Of a DNA stretch of 64,000 nucleotides, positions 1-9,373 are shown piece after piece (position 1 is the stretch's first letter; every line of letters starts with the position of its first letter). The notes beneath the pieces were generated by a model. That model searched no databases and was not told the DNA's origin. It saw only the letters and a program-made list of their open reading frames with translations. The position numbers and the translations under genes were made by a program. Source of the stretch: Phocaeicola massiliensis B84634 = Timone 84634 = DSM 17679 = JCM 13223 (lineage in GTDB: Bacteria > Bacteroidota > Bacteroidia > Bacteroidales > Bacteroidaceae); contig NZ_KB905472.1 of assembly GCF_000382445.1 (NCBI RefSeq), forward strand, positions 2,705,390 through 2,769,389, read 5' to 3'.

Positions 1-1
1 T

Positions 2-1075
2 TCCGCTGTTCCGGGCACCACTACCGACCTTGTGAATAAAGCCATGGAAATACACGGCATCGGCCCTTGCGTTTTTATAGATACGCCGGGATTTGACGAC
101 GAAGGCGAATTGGGAGAAATGCGCATTGCCCGCACCCTTCAAGCCATCGAACGCACAGACATCGCGTTATTGCTTTGCGAAGACGGAGATTTGGAAGAAG
201 AGCAGCAATGGATACAGCAACTGAACTCCCGACATATTCCGGTCATCCTTATTCTTAACAAGTCAGACCGGCGCGAATGTGCTGCCGATGTCGCTGCCCG
301 AATCGAAAAGGTCTGCGGAAAAACGCCTATCACAGTCAGTGCCAAAGAGCATACAGGCATAGAAGCAGTGTATCAAGCCATCCTCCGAAAACTGCCGACC
401 GATTTCGGCCAACAAACCATTACCGGCAACTTAGTACAAGAAGGAGACTTGGTATTGCTGGTTATGCCACAGGACATACAGGCACCCAAAGGACGTCTTA
501 TTCTGCCTCAGGTGCAAACCATGCGCGAACTGCTCGATAAGAAATGTCTTGTCATGAGCTGCACGACCGATCAACTGGCAAATACATTGGAAGCGCTTTC
601 ACGCGCTCCCCAACTGATAATCACAGACTCACAAGTGTTCCACGAAGTATATCGCCTGAAACCCGAATCCAGTCTGCTCACCTCCTTTTCTGTATTGATG
701 GCAGGATACAAAGGAGATATACATTATTATATAGAAAGCGCAGCAGCCATCGGCAGCCTTACCCCGCAATCGAGGATACTGATAGCCGAAGCCTGCACAC
801 ATGCCCCTCTTTCGGAAGACATCGGCAGAGTAAAGCTCCCGCGCCTGCTCAGAAAGAAAGTCGGTGAAAGCTTGCACATAGATATAGTATCAGGCACAGA
901 TTTCCCCACCGACCTCAGTTCTTATGAACTGATTATTCATTGCGGGGGTTGTATGTTCAACCGTAAATATGTATTAAGCCGCATCGACCGGGCACGCTGC
1001 CAACACATACCGATGACCAACTACGGAGTAGCTATCGCCTGCCTCAACGGAATCTTGGACAAAATAGTATATTAA
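2..1075 (+). CDS. hydF: [FeFe] hydrogenase maturation GTPase HydF, 5' end outside window
   Basis: This is the 3' part of HydF, the GTPase scaffold that carries the 2Fe subcluster and delivers it to [FeFe] hydrogenase. The reading frame is open from base 2, so the start codon and P-loop lie upstream of the window; 357 codons are visible. The first residues (SAVPGTTTD) match the G2 region, DTPGF (about base 80) is G3 and NKSD (about base 259) is G4. The C-terminal cluster ligands are present: a CTH motif near base 795 and HCGGC near base 940, the CxH...HCxxC pattern of the family. The hydrogenase it should serve, hydBAC, lies at 49-53 kb. hydE and hydG are not in the window and may lie upstream. 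The identification is firm. Confidence 0.95.
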   Translation, partial: SAVPGTTTDLVNKAMEIHGIGPCVFIDTPGFDDEGELGEMRIARTLQAIERTDIALLLCEDGDLEEEQQWIQQLNSRHIPVILILNKSDRRECAADVAARIEKVCGKTPITVSAKEHTGIEAVYQAILRKLPTDFGQQTITGNLVQEGDLVLLVMPQDIQAPKGRLILPQVQTMRELLDKKCLVMSCTTDQLANTLEALSRAPQLIITDSQVFHEVYRLKPESSLLTSFSVLMAGYKGDIHYYIESAAAIGSLTPQSRILIAEACTHAPLSEDIGRVKLPRLLRKKVGESLHIDIVSGTDFPTDLSSYELIIHCGGCMFNRKYVLSRIDRARCQHIPMTNYGVAIACLNGILDKIVY

Positions 1076-1097
1076 CCATTTAATCAAAAATAAAAGC

Positions 1098-3641
1098 ATG
1101 AAAAAACGAACAACAATGCTTGCCTTGTTATTGGCAACCGGAGCCGGTACCTGCCTGCAAGCCCAAGAGAAATTAACCCAATTCAAGGTGCGCGATGCCA
1201 TTACAGTACGCACCCCGATTATGAATGACAGCATCAACCCGAAAGGTGAGAAATACGCCGACAAGGATTTGCTTAAGACACCGGTCGTACTCGACCTTGC
1301 CGATGCTCCTTTCCAGGTGCTGAGCACCGATACTGCCGGAGTTCTCTCATTCCCTAAAGCAGAGAAAGACCATAGTATCTACTTATTGGAGACCTCCTTG
1401 CGTGCCGAACGCTTCATGACCGGGAAATTGAAAGTCACTTCACCCGCCCGTTGGGAGATTTTTATCAACGGAGAATCAAAAATGTCAAAAGAAAATGCTG
1501 AAGACAGCATATCCGGTGCCTCAACCCGCGAAGTCAACCTTCGTCTGGAACCCGAAGCCGATTATGAAATCACCATCAAGTTGCTTTCCGGTTCAAAGGA
1601 TAAAGCAGTGCCTACCTTGAAATGCGAACTCATCAAGGATGATAAGTTTAAAGATATCACTTGTTTTGTATCTCCCGAACAAAAGAAACGCTTTGCCCTC
1701 CCCAACACCGTTTACGGCAACCGTGTCATTGGCGTATCCATTTCACCCGACGGCAAATATCTGCTTACACGCTATTGGAATAACCACTCTTTGAAACGTT
1801 CTTATACTTACACCACGCTGTCTGAGCTGAAAACAGGCAAAGTACTGTTGTCCAATGCCAAAGAAGGCATGCGCTGGATGCCTAAAAGCAATAAACTGTA
1901 TTATACCGTACAGGCTGCCAAGGGCAACGATGTAATCACCCTTGATCCGCTGACCCTAAAAGAAGAAACCATCCTGAAAGGTATTCCCGAAGAAAGTTTC
2001 ACCTGGTCGCCTAACGAAGATTATCTGATTTATCATCCTTCGGAAGAAGGAGTGAAAGAGGAAGGTCCGCTGAAACGCATCGTGAGCCCGGCTGACCGTA
2101 TTCCCGGTTCACGCCGCCGCAGCTTCCTGGCTAAATATAATCCGGCAACGGGCATATCTGAACGTCTCACTTTCGGTAACCACAGCACTTACCTGAATGA
2201 TATTTCCCCCGATGGCAAGTATATCCTTTATAGCACCTCAAAAGAGAACATCACAGAACGTCCTTTCTCATTAAGTTCTCTCTATCAGGTCAATCTGGAA
2301 ACATTGGCTGTCGATACACTCTTTATCGACGACCGTTTTATGGGAAGCGCCAGTTATTCACCGGATGGTAAACAATTGCTGTTGACCGGAAGCCCCGAAG
2401 CATTCGGAGGCATAGGCAAGAATTGCGGCAACCACCCCATCGCCAATGACTTCGATTCACAGGCCTATATCATGGACTTGGCCACACGTCATATTGAACC
2501 AATCACAAAGGACTTTGCCCCGACTGTCTATCCTCTTCAATGGAACAAAGGCGACGGCTGCATCTACTTCAATACCAACGATGAAGATTGCAGAAACATC
2601 TACCGTTACTCTCCCCAAACAAAAAAGTTTGAGAAGTTAAATCTGGAAACAGATGTCACCAGCGCCTTTGCACTTTCAGAAAACAACCCTTCAATCGCTG
2701 CCTATATCGGACAGAGCAATCACAATGCAGGAGTCGCTTATCTTTACGATATGAAAAAGAAGACTTCACGTCTGCTTGCCGACCCCATGAAACCGATATT
2801 GGACGAGATTGAATTGGGCAAAACAGAACCTTGGAACTTCACTGCCTCAGACGGAACTACCATTCAGGGTATGATGTGTCTGCCTCCTAATTTCGACCCC
2901 AATAAGAAATATCCGCTTATCGTATATTATTATGGTGGAACGACTCCCACCGAACGTGGCATCAGCAATCCCTATTGTGCACAACTGTTTGCTTCACGAG
3001 ACTATGTAGTATATGTCATCAATCCGAGCGGAACTATCGGTTATGGACAAGAGTTCTCGGCACGCCACGTCAACGCATGGGGTAAACGCACAGCCGACGA
3101 TATCATCGAAGGCACCAAGCAATTCTGCAAAGAACATCCATTTGTCAATGATAAAAAAATAGGCTGTCTGGGTGCATCCTACGGAGGATTCATGACCCAA
3201 TACCTGCAAACACAAACCGACATCTTCGCAGCCGCGGTTTCGCATGCCGGCATCAGCAATGTGACAAGCTATTGGGGAGAAGGCTATTGGGGGTATTCAT
3301 ATAATGCAATAGCAGCTGCCGACAGTTATCCTTGGAAAAACCCGGAACTGTTTACCAAGCAAGGTTCACTATTCAATGCCGACAAAATCAATACTCCCTT
3401 GTTATTGTTGCACGGAACGGCAGATACCAATGTACCTATCGGAGAAAGCATCCAACTGTTCAATGCACTGAAGATTTTGGGCAAGACTGTCGAATTTGTA
3501 ACCGTAGATGGTGAGAACCACTTCATTGCCGATTATCCGAAACGAATATTATGGCATAACTCCATCATGGCATGGTTTGCACGTTGGCTGCAAGACAGCC
3601 CTGAATGGTGGAACGATTTATATCCCGAACGCCATCTATAA
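1098..3641 (+). CDS. S9 family prolyl oligopeptidase-like serine peptidase, exported
   Basis: An 847-residue exported peptidase of the S9 (prolyl oligopeptidase / dipeptidyl peptidase) family. An N-terminal signal peptide ends near residue 23 (..LQAQE). The middle (about residues 190-560) has repeated short segments such as ISPDGKYLL, WSPNEDYLI and YSPDGKQLL, typical of the beta-propeller that gates the active site. The C-terminal alpha/beta-hydrolase domain carries the triad: Ser694 in GASYGG, Asp776 in HGTADTNVP and His808 in GENHF. It probably trims peptides in the periplasm; substrate preference cannot be read from the sequence. It starts 22 bp after hydF and may be co-transcribed with it. 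A strong hairpin follows. Confidence 0.9.
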   Translation: MKKRTTMLALLLATGAGTCLQAQEKLTQFKVRDAITVRTPIMNDSINPKGEKYADKDLLKTPVVLDLADAPFQVLSTDTAGVLSFPKAEKDHSIYLLETSLRAERFMTGKLKVTSPARWEIFINGESKMSKENAEDSISGASTREVNLRLEPEADYEITIKLLSGSKDKAVPTLKCELIKDDKFKDITCFVSPEQKKRFALPNTVYGNRVIGVSISPDGKYLLTRYWNNHSLKRSYTYTTLSELKTGKVLLSNAKEGMRWMPKSNKLYYTVQAAKGNDVITLDPLTLKEETILKGIPEESFTWSPNEDYLIYHPSEEGVKEEGPLKRIVSPADRIPGSRRRSFLAKYNPATGISERLTFGNHSTYLNDISPDGKYILYSTSKENITERPFSLSSLYQVNLETLAVDTLFIDDRFMGSASYSPDGKQLLLTGSPEAFGGIGKNCGNHPIANDFDSQAYIMDLATRHIEPITKDFAPTVYPLQWNKGDGCIYFNTNDEDCRNIYRYSPQTKKFEKLNLETDVTSAFALSENNPSIAAYIGQSNHNAGVAYLYDMKKKTSRLLADPMKPILDEIELGKTEPWNFTASDGTTIQGMMCLPPNFDPNKKYPLIVYYYGGTTPTERGISNPYCAQLFASRDYVVYVINPSGTIGYGQEFSARHVNAWGKRTADDIIEGTKQFCKEHPFVNDKKIGCLGASYGGFMTQYLQTQTDIFAAAVSHAGISNVTSYWGEGYWGYSYNAIAAADSYPWKNPELFTKQGSLFNADKINTPLLLLHGTADTNVPIGESIQLFNALKILGKTVEFVTVDGENHFIADYPKRILWHNSIMAWFARWLQDSPEWWNDLYPERHL

Positions 3642-3648
3642 AAAACAT

Positions 3649-3682
3649 CACCGTAGCAGCCCATGATAAAGCTGCTACGGTG
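3649..3682. terminator. bidirectional hairpin terminator between convergent genes
   Basis: A perfect 12-bp inverted repeat (CACCGTAGCAGC / GCTGCTACGGTG) with a 10-nt loop sits between the convergent S9 peptidase and hisS genes. Confidence 0.75.
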
Positions 3683-3708
3683 ACAAACAAAATATAGAAT
3701 TCCTCTTA

Positions 3709-5073
3709 TTATCCTCTTACTGTTTTCAATAATTCATCGGAAGTCAGCAATGACTGTTCTCCTGTAGTCATATTCTTCAGGGTTAGTTTACCTTCAGCCA
3801 TCTCATTTTCACCAACAATAGCAACAAAAGGGATCTGTTTGTCATTTGCATACCCCATCTGCTTCTTCATCTTGGCTGAATCAGGATAAATCTCGGCACG
3901 TACACCTGCATCACGCATTTTGGCCAAAACAGGCAAACAGTAGGCAGTTTCCTTCTCTCCGAAGTTCACAAACAACAGCTCCGTACCATTCACAGCCTCT
4001 TTCGGATACAAATCCAATTGATTCAGTACATCAAAAATACGGTCTGCTCCGAATGAAATACCGACTCCTGACATTCCATCCATTCCAAACACGCCTGTCA
4101 AGTTGTCATAACGTCCTCCACCGCTGATGCTGCCAATCTGTACATCCAGTGCCTTCACCTCGAAGATAGCACCGGTATAGTAATTTAATCCGCGAGCCAA
4201 CGTCAAGTCCAGTTCTACTTCACTCTTCACTCCAAGAGAAGCAACAGTCTTCAGGATAAACTCACTTTCTTCCACCCCTTTCATACCGGTCTCGCTGGTA
4301 GCCAGAACCGTTTTCAGTGTTTCCAGTTTTTCCTCATTTGAACCGCTCAATAAGATAATAGGCTGAAGTTTATCAATCGCCTCCTGTGGGATACCTTTCG
4401 AAGCCAACTCTGCATTCACATTATCCAAACCTATCTTATCCAGCTTATCGATAGCAACGGTAATATCTACTATCTTATCAGCCTCACCGATTATTTCGGC
4501 AATACCCGTTAATATCTTACGATTATTAATCTTAACGGAAATACGCACGCCAAACTTGTTGAACACACGATCAATCATTTGTACAAGTTCTACTTCGTTC
4601 AGCAGCGAATTGCTACCCACCACATCGGCATCACACTGATAGAACTCACGATAACGTCCCTTTTGAGGACGGTCTGCACGCCATACCGGTTGAATTTGAT
4701 AACGTTTGAAAGGAAAACTTATCTCATCACGATGCATCACCACATAGCGGGCAAACGGTACAGTGAGATCATAGCGCAGTCCTTTCTCACAAAATTTACC
4801 GGCCAATTTCACAGCATTGCGGCTCAACAACTCCTCATCGGTAATTCCCGAAAAGTAATCGCCTGAGTTCTGTATCTTAAACAATAGTTTATCCCCTTCA
4901 TCTCCATATTTTCCCATCAAAGTAGACAGATTCTCCATAGAAGGAGTTTCAATCTGCTGATAGCCGAAAAGATGGAACACTTCACGGATCGTATTAAATA
5001 TATAATTACGTTTCGCCATTTCTACGGGCGAAAAATCTCTGGTTCCTTTTGGAATACCCGGTTTTGCTGCCAT
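3709..5073 (-). CDS. hisS: histidyl-tRNA synthetase
   Basis: A 454-residue class II aminoacyl-tRNA synthetase that charges tRNA-His. Visible HisRS features are KGTRDFSP at the N-terminus, [12 protein letters not shown], motif 2 around [13 protein letters not shown], the histidine-binding [10 protein letters not shown], and [10 protein letters not shown] followed by the glycine-rich motif 3 region; the C-terminal anticodon-binding domain follows. Length is normal for the family. The gene faces away from the mobile element, whose left end lies only about 30-55 bp upstream of the start. The next chromosomal gene on the other side of the element, the metallopeptidase, points the same way, so the two were probably neighbours before the insertion. 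Confidence 0.97.
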   Translation of the reverse strand: MAAKPGIPKGTRDFSPVEMAKRNYIFNTIREVFHLFGYQQIETPSMENLSTLMGKYGDEGDKLLFKIQNSGDYFSGITDEELLSRNAVKLAGKFCEKGLRYDLTVPFARYVVMHRDEISFPFKRYQIQPVWRADRPQKGRYREFYQCDADVVGSNSLLNEVELVQMIDRVFNKFGVRISVKINNRKILTGIAEIIGEADKIVDITVAIDKLDKIGLDNVNAELASKGIPQEAIDKLQPIILLSGSNEEKLETLKTVLATSETGMKGVEESEFILKTVASLGVKSEVELDLTLARGLNYYTGAIFEVKALDVQIGSISGGGRYDNLTGVFGMDGMSGVGISFGADRIFDVLNQLDLYPKEAVNGTELLFVNFGEKETAYCLPVLAKMRDAGVRAEIYPDSAKMKKQMGYANDKQIPFVAIVGENEMAEGKLTLKNMTTGEQSLLTSDELLKTVRG

Positions 5074-5101
5074 AATGATTCTCTGATTTGATTTTGAAGC
5101 A

Positions 5102-5109
5102 CAAAATTA
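5102..5109 (-). promoter_or_regulatory. -7 box of the hisS promoter
   Basis: Read on the minus strand this is TAATTTTG, a match to the Bacteroides TAnnTTTG -7 box, about 30 bp before the hisS start. The sequence at the expected -33 position does not match TTTG and lies at or inside the element boundary. Confidence 0.5.
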
Positions 5110-5128
5110 CACAAAATCTCTGGAATAA
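5105..5128. repeat. candidate left attachment site of the integrated element
   Basis: AATTAC followed after 2 bases by AAAATCTCTG-G-AATAA. A near copy (AATTAC, 3 bases, AAAATCTCTG-T-AATAA) occurs at 16501-16525. The two direct repeats bracket the integrase-to-helicase block and sit next to the two chromosomal genes hisS and the metallopeptidase. The exact crossover is inferred. Confidence 0.45.
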
Positions 5129-5350
5129 CCTCGAAAAACGGGAAAAATGACGCTAAATGACTTAATGTCAGAGTAGTTACGGTGTCAAATGATGACAAGC
5201 CGAAAAATCGGAAAACGCAAAGAAAAGCGGATTTAAGAAGAAGAATGGTTTGCAAATCATTACCCGTGAAAGAGTAAGATTTAACATATGAGAGATGCTA
5301 TTGCACCGTTTGTCACCGATTTGCGTATCAAGGTCTAACTCGTTGATATT

Positions 5351-5358
5351 TAACTTTG
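5351..5358 (+). promoter_or_regulatory. -7 box upstream of the integrase
   Basis: TAACTTTG, 16 bp before the integrase ATG, fits TAnnTTTG. No clear -33 box at the normal spacing. It predicts a very short 5' leader. Confidence 0.5.
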
Positions 5359-5374
5359 CAAACAAAAAACGAGT

Positions 5375-6595
5375 ATGGCAAGAAGTACATTCAAAGTGCT
5401 GTTCTACGTGAACGGCAGCAAGGAGAAAGACGGTATTGTCCCCATCATGGGACGAGTGACAATCAACGGTACTGTGGCGCAGTTCAGTTGCAAGCAGACC
5501 ATCCCGAAAACCCTTTGGGATGTGAAAGGCAACCGAGCCAAAGGCAAGAGTGCCGAAGCACGGAACATCAATCTGGCATTGGATAACATCAAGGCGCAAA
5601 TCATCAAGCACTATCAGCGCATATCCGACCGAGAGGCATACGTAACGGCTGAAATGGTGCGCAATGCCTACCAAGGGGTAGGAAGCGAGTATGAGACACT
5701 GATAAAGGCTTTTGACAAGGATTGCGCCAACTTCCTGAAACGTGTCGGCAAAGACCGCAGCATCGGCACATACAAGGTAATGGTGAGGGCAAGGAACTAT
5801 GTCGCAGCCTTTATCAAGTCATTCTACAGACGGACGGATATGTCCATGCTGGAACTTACGCCCGACTTCATCAAGGAGTTTGCGGCTTATCTTACGGCTG
5901 AACGGGGACTGAAAAACGCCACCATCTGGCTGAACTGCATGTGGCTGAAAGGCGTGGTCATGCGTGCGCACTATAACGGACTGATACCGAGAAATCCGTT
6001 TGCGCAGTTCCATATCAGCCCGAATGTTAAGGAACGGGAGTATCTGACAGAGGACGAAATCAAAAGAATCATGGCGCACGAGTTTGACAACCCCACCCTC
6101 GCATTGGTGCGGGATCTGTTCATTTTCGCCTGCTTCACCGCCTTGTCTTTCGTGGATATGAAAGAACTCACAACGGACGAAATAGTGGAGGTGAACGGTG
6201 AGAAATGGATATTGTCGAAACGGCATAAGACAAATGTCCCGTTCCAAGTGAAGCTGCTGGATATTCCCTTGCAGATAATCGAACGGTACAAGTATCTGTC
6301 GGAAGACAGGCTGGTTTTCGGAAAAATCAACTATTGGACGATGTGCAAACAGCTGAAAAAGGTAATGACGGAATGCGGAATAGAGAAGCAAATCTCCTAC
6401 CATTGCGCACGTCATACGTTTGGAACACTGGCTCTTAGCAAGGGAATGCCCATTGAAAGCGTGAGCCGTGTGCTGGGACACACGAACATTGTCACGACTC
6501 AAATCTATGCGAAGATAACCACACAGAAACTTGACAATGACCTGACGATGTTCGGCAACAAGCTGAACGCATCGTTCGGAAGTGTAACCCCATAA
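5375..6595 (+). CDS. int: tyrosine recombinase / integrase (IntDOT-like)
   Basis: A 406-residue tyrosine recombinase that should integrate and excise the element. It has an N-terminal arm-binding domain (residues about 1-90), a SAM-like core-binding domain (about 110-210) and a C-terminal catalytic domain. His343 and Arg346 (HCARH), His369 (LGHTN) and the nucleophile Tyr378 (QIYAK) are all visible. Where most tyrosine recombinases have the first catalytic arginine the motif is ALSFVDM, with Ser258; the CTnDOT integrase is known to carry serine at the corresponding place. The gene is the first of the element and points inward from the hisS end. Confidence 0.92.
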   Translation: MARSTFKVLFYVNGSKEKDGIVPIMGRVTINGTVAQFSCKQTIPKTLWDVKGNRAKGKSAEARNINLALDNIKAQIIKHYQRISDREAYVTAEMVRNAYQGVGSEYETLIKAFDKDCANFLKRVGKDRSIGTYKVMVRARNYVAAFIKSFYRRTDMSMLELTPDFIKEFAAYLTAERGLKNATIWLNCMWLKGVVMRAHYNGLIPRNPFAQFHISPNVKEREYLTEDEIKRIMAHEFDNPTLALVRDLFIFACFTALSFVDMKELTTDEIVEVNGEKWILSKRHKTNVPFQVKLLDIPLQIIERYKYLSEDRLVFGKINYWTMCKQLKKVMTECGIEKQISYHCARHTFGTLALSKGMPIESVSRVLGHTNIVTTQIYAKITTQKLDNDLTMFGNKLNASFGSVTP

Positions 6596-6607
6596 TCAAG
6601 CATAGCC

Positions 6608-6976
6608 ATGAAACGAAGCATCATCACAACAGATGGTAACGGCAACATCATCATGCCGACCGACATAGGCGCAACCGCCATGAGCGAATGGGAACTTTGC
6701 GCCCTGTTCGGAGTAACCGCCCCGACATTCCGTGCAGGGCTGAAGGCTCTTTGCAAGAGCGGAGTTTTAAGGGAATACGAGATAAGGCGAAGCATACGGG
6801 TATCCGATAATTGCAGTATGGAGGTTTACAACCTTGAAGCGATAGTTGCCCTTGCTTTCTATATCAGCACATTCGGAGCGGAACGGGTACGCAATGCCGT
6901 TCTTGAAAGACTGTACCTGCGAAAAGAGAAAGTATGCTATCTCCTTTCGCTTGTCAATTCTTCAAATGATATGTAG
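6608..6976 (+). CDS. small putative DNA-binding protein, RhuM/wHTH-like
   Basis: 122 residues, 12 bp after the integrase stop, so very likely co-transcribed. Residues about 26-65 (MSEWELCALFGVTAPTFRAG and following) look like a winged helix-turn-helix; residues about 75-105 (YNLEAIVALAFYIST) recall the RhuM-type segment found in phage-like regulators. Position and size suggest a recombination directionality or regulatory factor for the integrase, but this is inferred from context. Function is not established. Confidence 0.6.
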   Translation: MKRSIITTDGNGNIIMPTDIGATAMSEWELCALFGVTAPTFRAGLKALCKSGVLREYEIRRSIRVSDNCSMEVYNLEAIVALAFYISTFGAERVRNAVLERLYLRKEKVCYLLSLVNSSNDM

Positions 6977-6989
6977 TAGATTGTAGATT

Positions 6990-7030
6990 AGATAAATAGT
7001 AGGAACGCAATGAACACCTGCTATTTATCT
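6990..7030. terminator. bidirectional hairpin between convergent genes
   Basis: AGATAAATAG and CTATTTATCT form a perfect 10-bp stem, extended by AGG/CCT, between the small regulator and the antisense gene that follows. T-runs occur on both sides. Confidence 0.6.
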
Positions 7031-7031
7031 T

Positions 7032-7886
7032 TTATCGTTTTTGCTCCTCTATAAATACATCTATTTCTCCTAAATAACCAATTTCTTTAGGAAGTACGAA
7101 CATATTGTTCGGATTTACATATTTTCGAAAATGGTCTTCAATATCGGAAATTTCCAAATCTTCAATGCTTGTATTAGTATTAAATCCCACAGGTTGAATA
7201 TGACACAATTTCCAATTAGGCAAAGCATAACTACCTAATGGTTTGGTGTACTTGGCATTTGCCTTAATTTCCTTTGTTGCCATAAACACCATTGGTAACT
7301 CTTTTTGGCTCAACAGCTCTTTGATTTGCGATAAGGTGAACACTATCCCTTTTAGAACATTATTATACACCCAAATAGCTACGGTATTATCTGAAACGAT
7401 AATCTCTCTTCCACAGGGATGCACAAAGGATTGACCTCGTTTATTTGTTTCTTTGCGAATAATCAATGGCATATCTTTGTCTGCAATCCATTTCTCTATC
7501 AGATTATTCCAATTTTCAAGTACTTCAACATCTATCTGAGGGTTATTAGGAGAATTACGCCACAATGTACCTATCTCCTTAATTTTCATTCGGATTTCTT
7601 TCCCTACCAAATCTTTTGTGGGCATACATCTTTCTGACTGCCTATATGGTGTAGGTTGTCCCGATATTAAAAATTGCATAGCTCGTTTGGGAGGATATTT
7701 ACAACTATACAATCTGCCCTCTTGATAGCTCTTGGTTTCAATAACATTTGAAAAGACACGATAGAAATCAGCTTTTGTAAACTTGAATGTTTCATCTGGA
7801 ATATGCACAATAAATGAATCATTATCATTCAAAGGCTCAATCAAATCAGCCTTGAAACATAATCTACTACTTGTGTATTCTACCAT
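7032..7886 (-). CDS. orphan gene of the mobile element, unknown function, possible HNH-type nuclease
   Basis: 284 residues, the only gene of the element on the minus strand, and clearly more AT-rich than the integrase and helicase on either side. I do not recognise it with confidence. It has no signal peptide or membrane segment. The C-terminal half contains HPCGREI (about residue 157), then NWKLCHIQPVG (about residue 225), then a stretch ending in NPNNMFVLPKEIGYLGEID; this layout faintly recalls the C-terminal ends of some HNH-type restriction endonucleases in Bacteroidota, but a full HNH signature is not visible. Sitting between integration and replication modules it is probably cargo, perhaps a defence gene. 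A divergent promoter region separates it from the helicase. Confidence 0.5.
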   Translation of the reverse strand: MVEYTSSRLCFKADLIEPLNDNDSFIVHIPDETFKFTKADFYRVFSNVIETKSYQEGRLYSCKYPPKRAMQFLISGQPTPYRQSERCMPTKDLVGKEIRMKIKEIGTLWRNSPNNPQIDVEVLENWNNLIEKWIADKDMPLIIRKETNKRGQSFVHPCGREIIVSDNTVAIWVYNNVLKGIVFTLSQIKELLSQKELPMVFMATKEIKANAKYTKPLGSYALPNWKLCHIQPVGFNTNTSIEDLEISDIEDHFRKYVNPNNMFVLPKEIGYLGEIDVFIEEQKR

Positions 7887-8061
7887 ATACTAACTATTCA
7901 AACTAATTATACCGCAAAGGTACTCGAAATAAACCAAATGAGAGAATTTCTTTCGTTTATAATTGTCTTGAGTTTATAGCACACATCAAATTCATCTTCC
8001 CATAGTACTTTATTCACTATTCTGCTATGATTTGCGTAGCAACTTATCCGTCAATTACTTA

Positions 8062-8069
8062 TATTTTTG
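8062..8069 (+). promoter_or_regulatory. -7 box for the helicase-primase genes
   Basis: TATTTTTG matches TAnnTTTG and lies 36 bp before the ATG at 8105, giving a leader of about 30 nt. Confidence 0.5.
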
Positions 8070-8104
8070 TAGCTGACATTTTTTGAACCTAAAAGTATTT
8101 GAAA

Positions 8105-9346
8105 ATGGAAGCTAACAAAGTAACATTAAGCCATAAGCTACCATCGGATGGCGGCATGGCAAAGGAAGAATTTATCCGTGTCGGGACAACGCTCTACAAG
8201 ATTGTGGAGCAACCGAGACTGAACGGAGGGTATGTGAAGAAACGCATCGCATGGAACAACGAGACCCTGCGACAGGATTACGGCAAGGATTACATCGGCA
8301 GCGTTCCCAAGTATGACGGCTTCTGCACAGTACCCGAACACATCGGCTACCGTTCCGTGGTCGGCAAGTTCCTTAACCTCTACGAACCGATAGACCACCG
8401 ACCGCAGGAGGGCGATTTATCGCATATCCAATCTTTGGTACGGCACATCTTCGGGGAACAGTACGAGTTGGGGATGGACTATCTGCAACTGCTCTACCTG
8501 CAACCAATTCAGAAGTTGCCTATCCTGCTGTTGGTGTCGGAAGAACGCAACACGGGCAAAAGCACCTTCCTGAACTTTCTGAAAGCCCTTTTTCAGAACA
8601 ATGTGACTTTCAACACCAACGAGGATTTCCGCAGCCAGTTCAATTCCGACTGGGCTGGCAAGTTGCTTATCGTGGTGGATGAGGTGCTGCTCAACCGCAG
8701 GGAGGATAGCGAGCGGTTGAAGAACCTCAGCACCACACTTTCCTATAAGGTGGAAGCCAAAGGCAAAGACCGTGACGAGATTGCGTTCTTCGCCAAATTC
8801 GTGCTGTGTTCCAACAACGAGTATCTACCCGTAATCATAGACGCAGGGGAAACACGCTATTGGGTGCGCAAGATAGACCGCTTGCAGTCCGATGATACCG
8901 ACTTCCTGCAAAAGCTGAAAGCGGAGATACCCGCCTTTCTTCATTTCCTGCAACACAGACAGCTATCCACCGAAAAGGAAAGCCGGATGTGGTTCAACCC
9001 CACATTGCTGCATACAGAAGCCTTGCAGAAGATTATCCGTAGCAACCGCAACCGGCTGGAGATAGAGATGTCGGAACTGCTGCTTGACATTATGGTTGCA
9101 ATGGATGTAGATAGCGTTTCATTCTGCCTTAACGACCTTGTCGTACTGCTGGTACACTCGCAGGTAAAGGCGGAAAAGCACCAAGTGCGTAAGGTGGTGC
9201 AGGAGTGCTGGAAACTAACACCTGCACCAAACGGGCTTACCTACACCACCTATCAGGGCAATTACAACAGAAGTTGTCACTATGAGCCGATAAAGAGGGT
9301 GGGACGCTTCTACACCGTCACAAGGGAGCAACTCGAATCCCTGTAA
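8105..9346 (+). CDS. DUF5906-type primase-associated helicase (SF3-like ATPase)
   Basis: A 413-residue replication helicase of the kind found in plasmids, phages and Bacteroides mobilizable elements. The Walker A motif is ERNTGKSTFL (about residue 149) and Walker B is LLIVVDEVLL (about residue 188); a conserved arginine-rich stretch (GETRYWVRKID) near residue 255 fits a sensor or arginine finger. The ATG at 8105 is preferred over an in-frame TTG two codons upstream. With the Toprim primase downstream it would drive replication of the excised or transferred form. It opens a run of co-directional genes ending at the primase. Confidence 0.8.
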   Translation: MEANKVTLSHKLPSDGGMAKEEFIRVGTTLYKIVEQPRLNGGYVKKRIAWNNETLRQDYGKDYIGSVPKYDGFCTVPEHIGYRSVVGKFLNLYEPIDHRPQEGDLSHIQSLVRHIFGEQYELGMDYLQLLYLQPIQKLPILLLVSEERNTGKSTFLNFLKALFQNNVTFNTNEDFRSQFNSDWAGKLLIVVDEVLLNRREDSERLKNLSTTLSYKVEAKGKDRDEIAFFAKFVLCSNNEYLPVIIDAGETRYWVRKIDRLQSDDTDFLQKLKAEIPAFLHFLQHRQLSTEKESRMWFNPTLLHTEALQKIIRSNRNRLEIEMSELLLDIMVAMDVDSVSFCLNDLVVLLVHSQVKAEKHQVRKVVQECWKLTPAPNGLTYTTYQGNYNRSCHYEPIKRVGRFYTVTREQLESL

Positions 9347-9373
9347 TACTATCATTTTTCTGTTGAATTGTTG

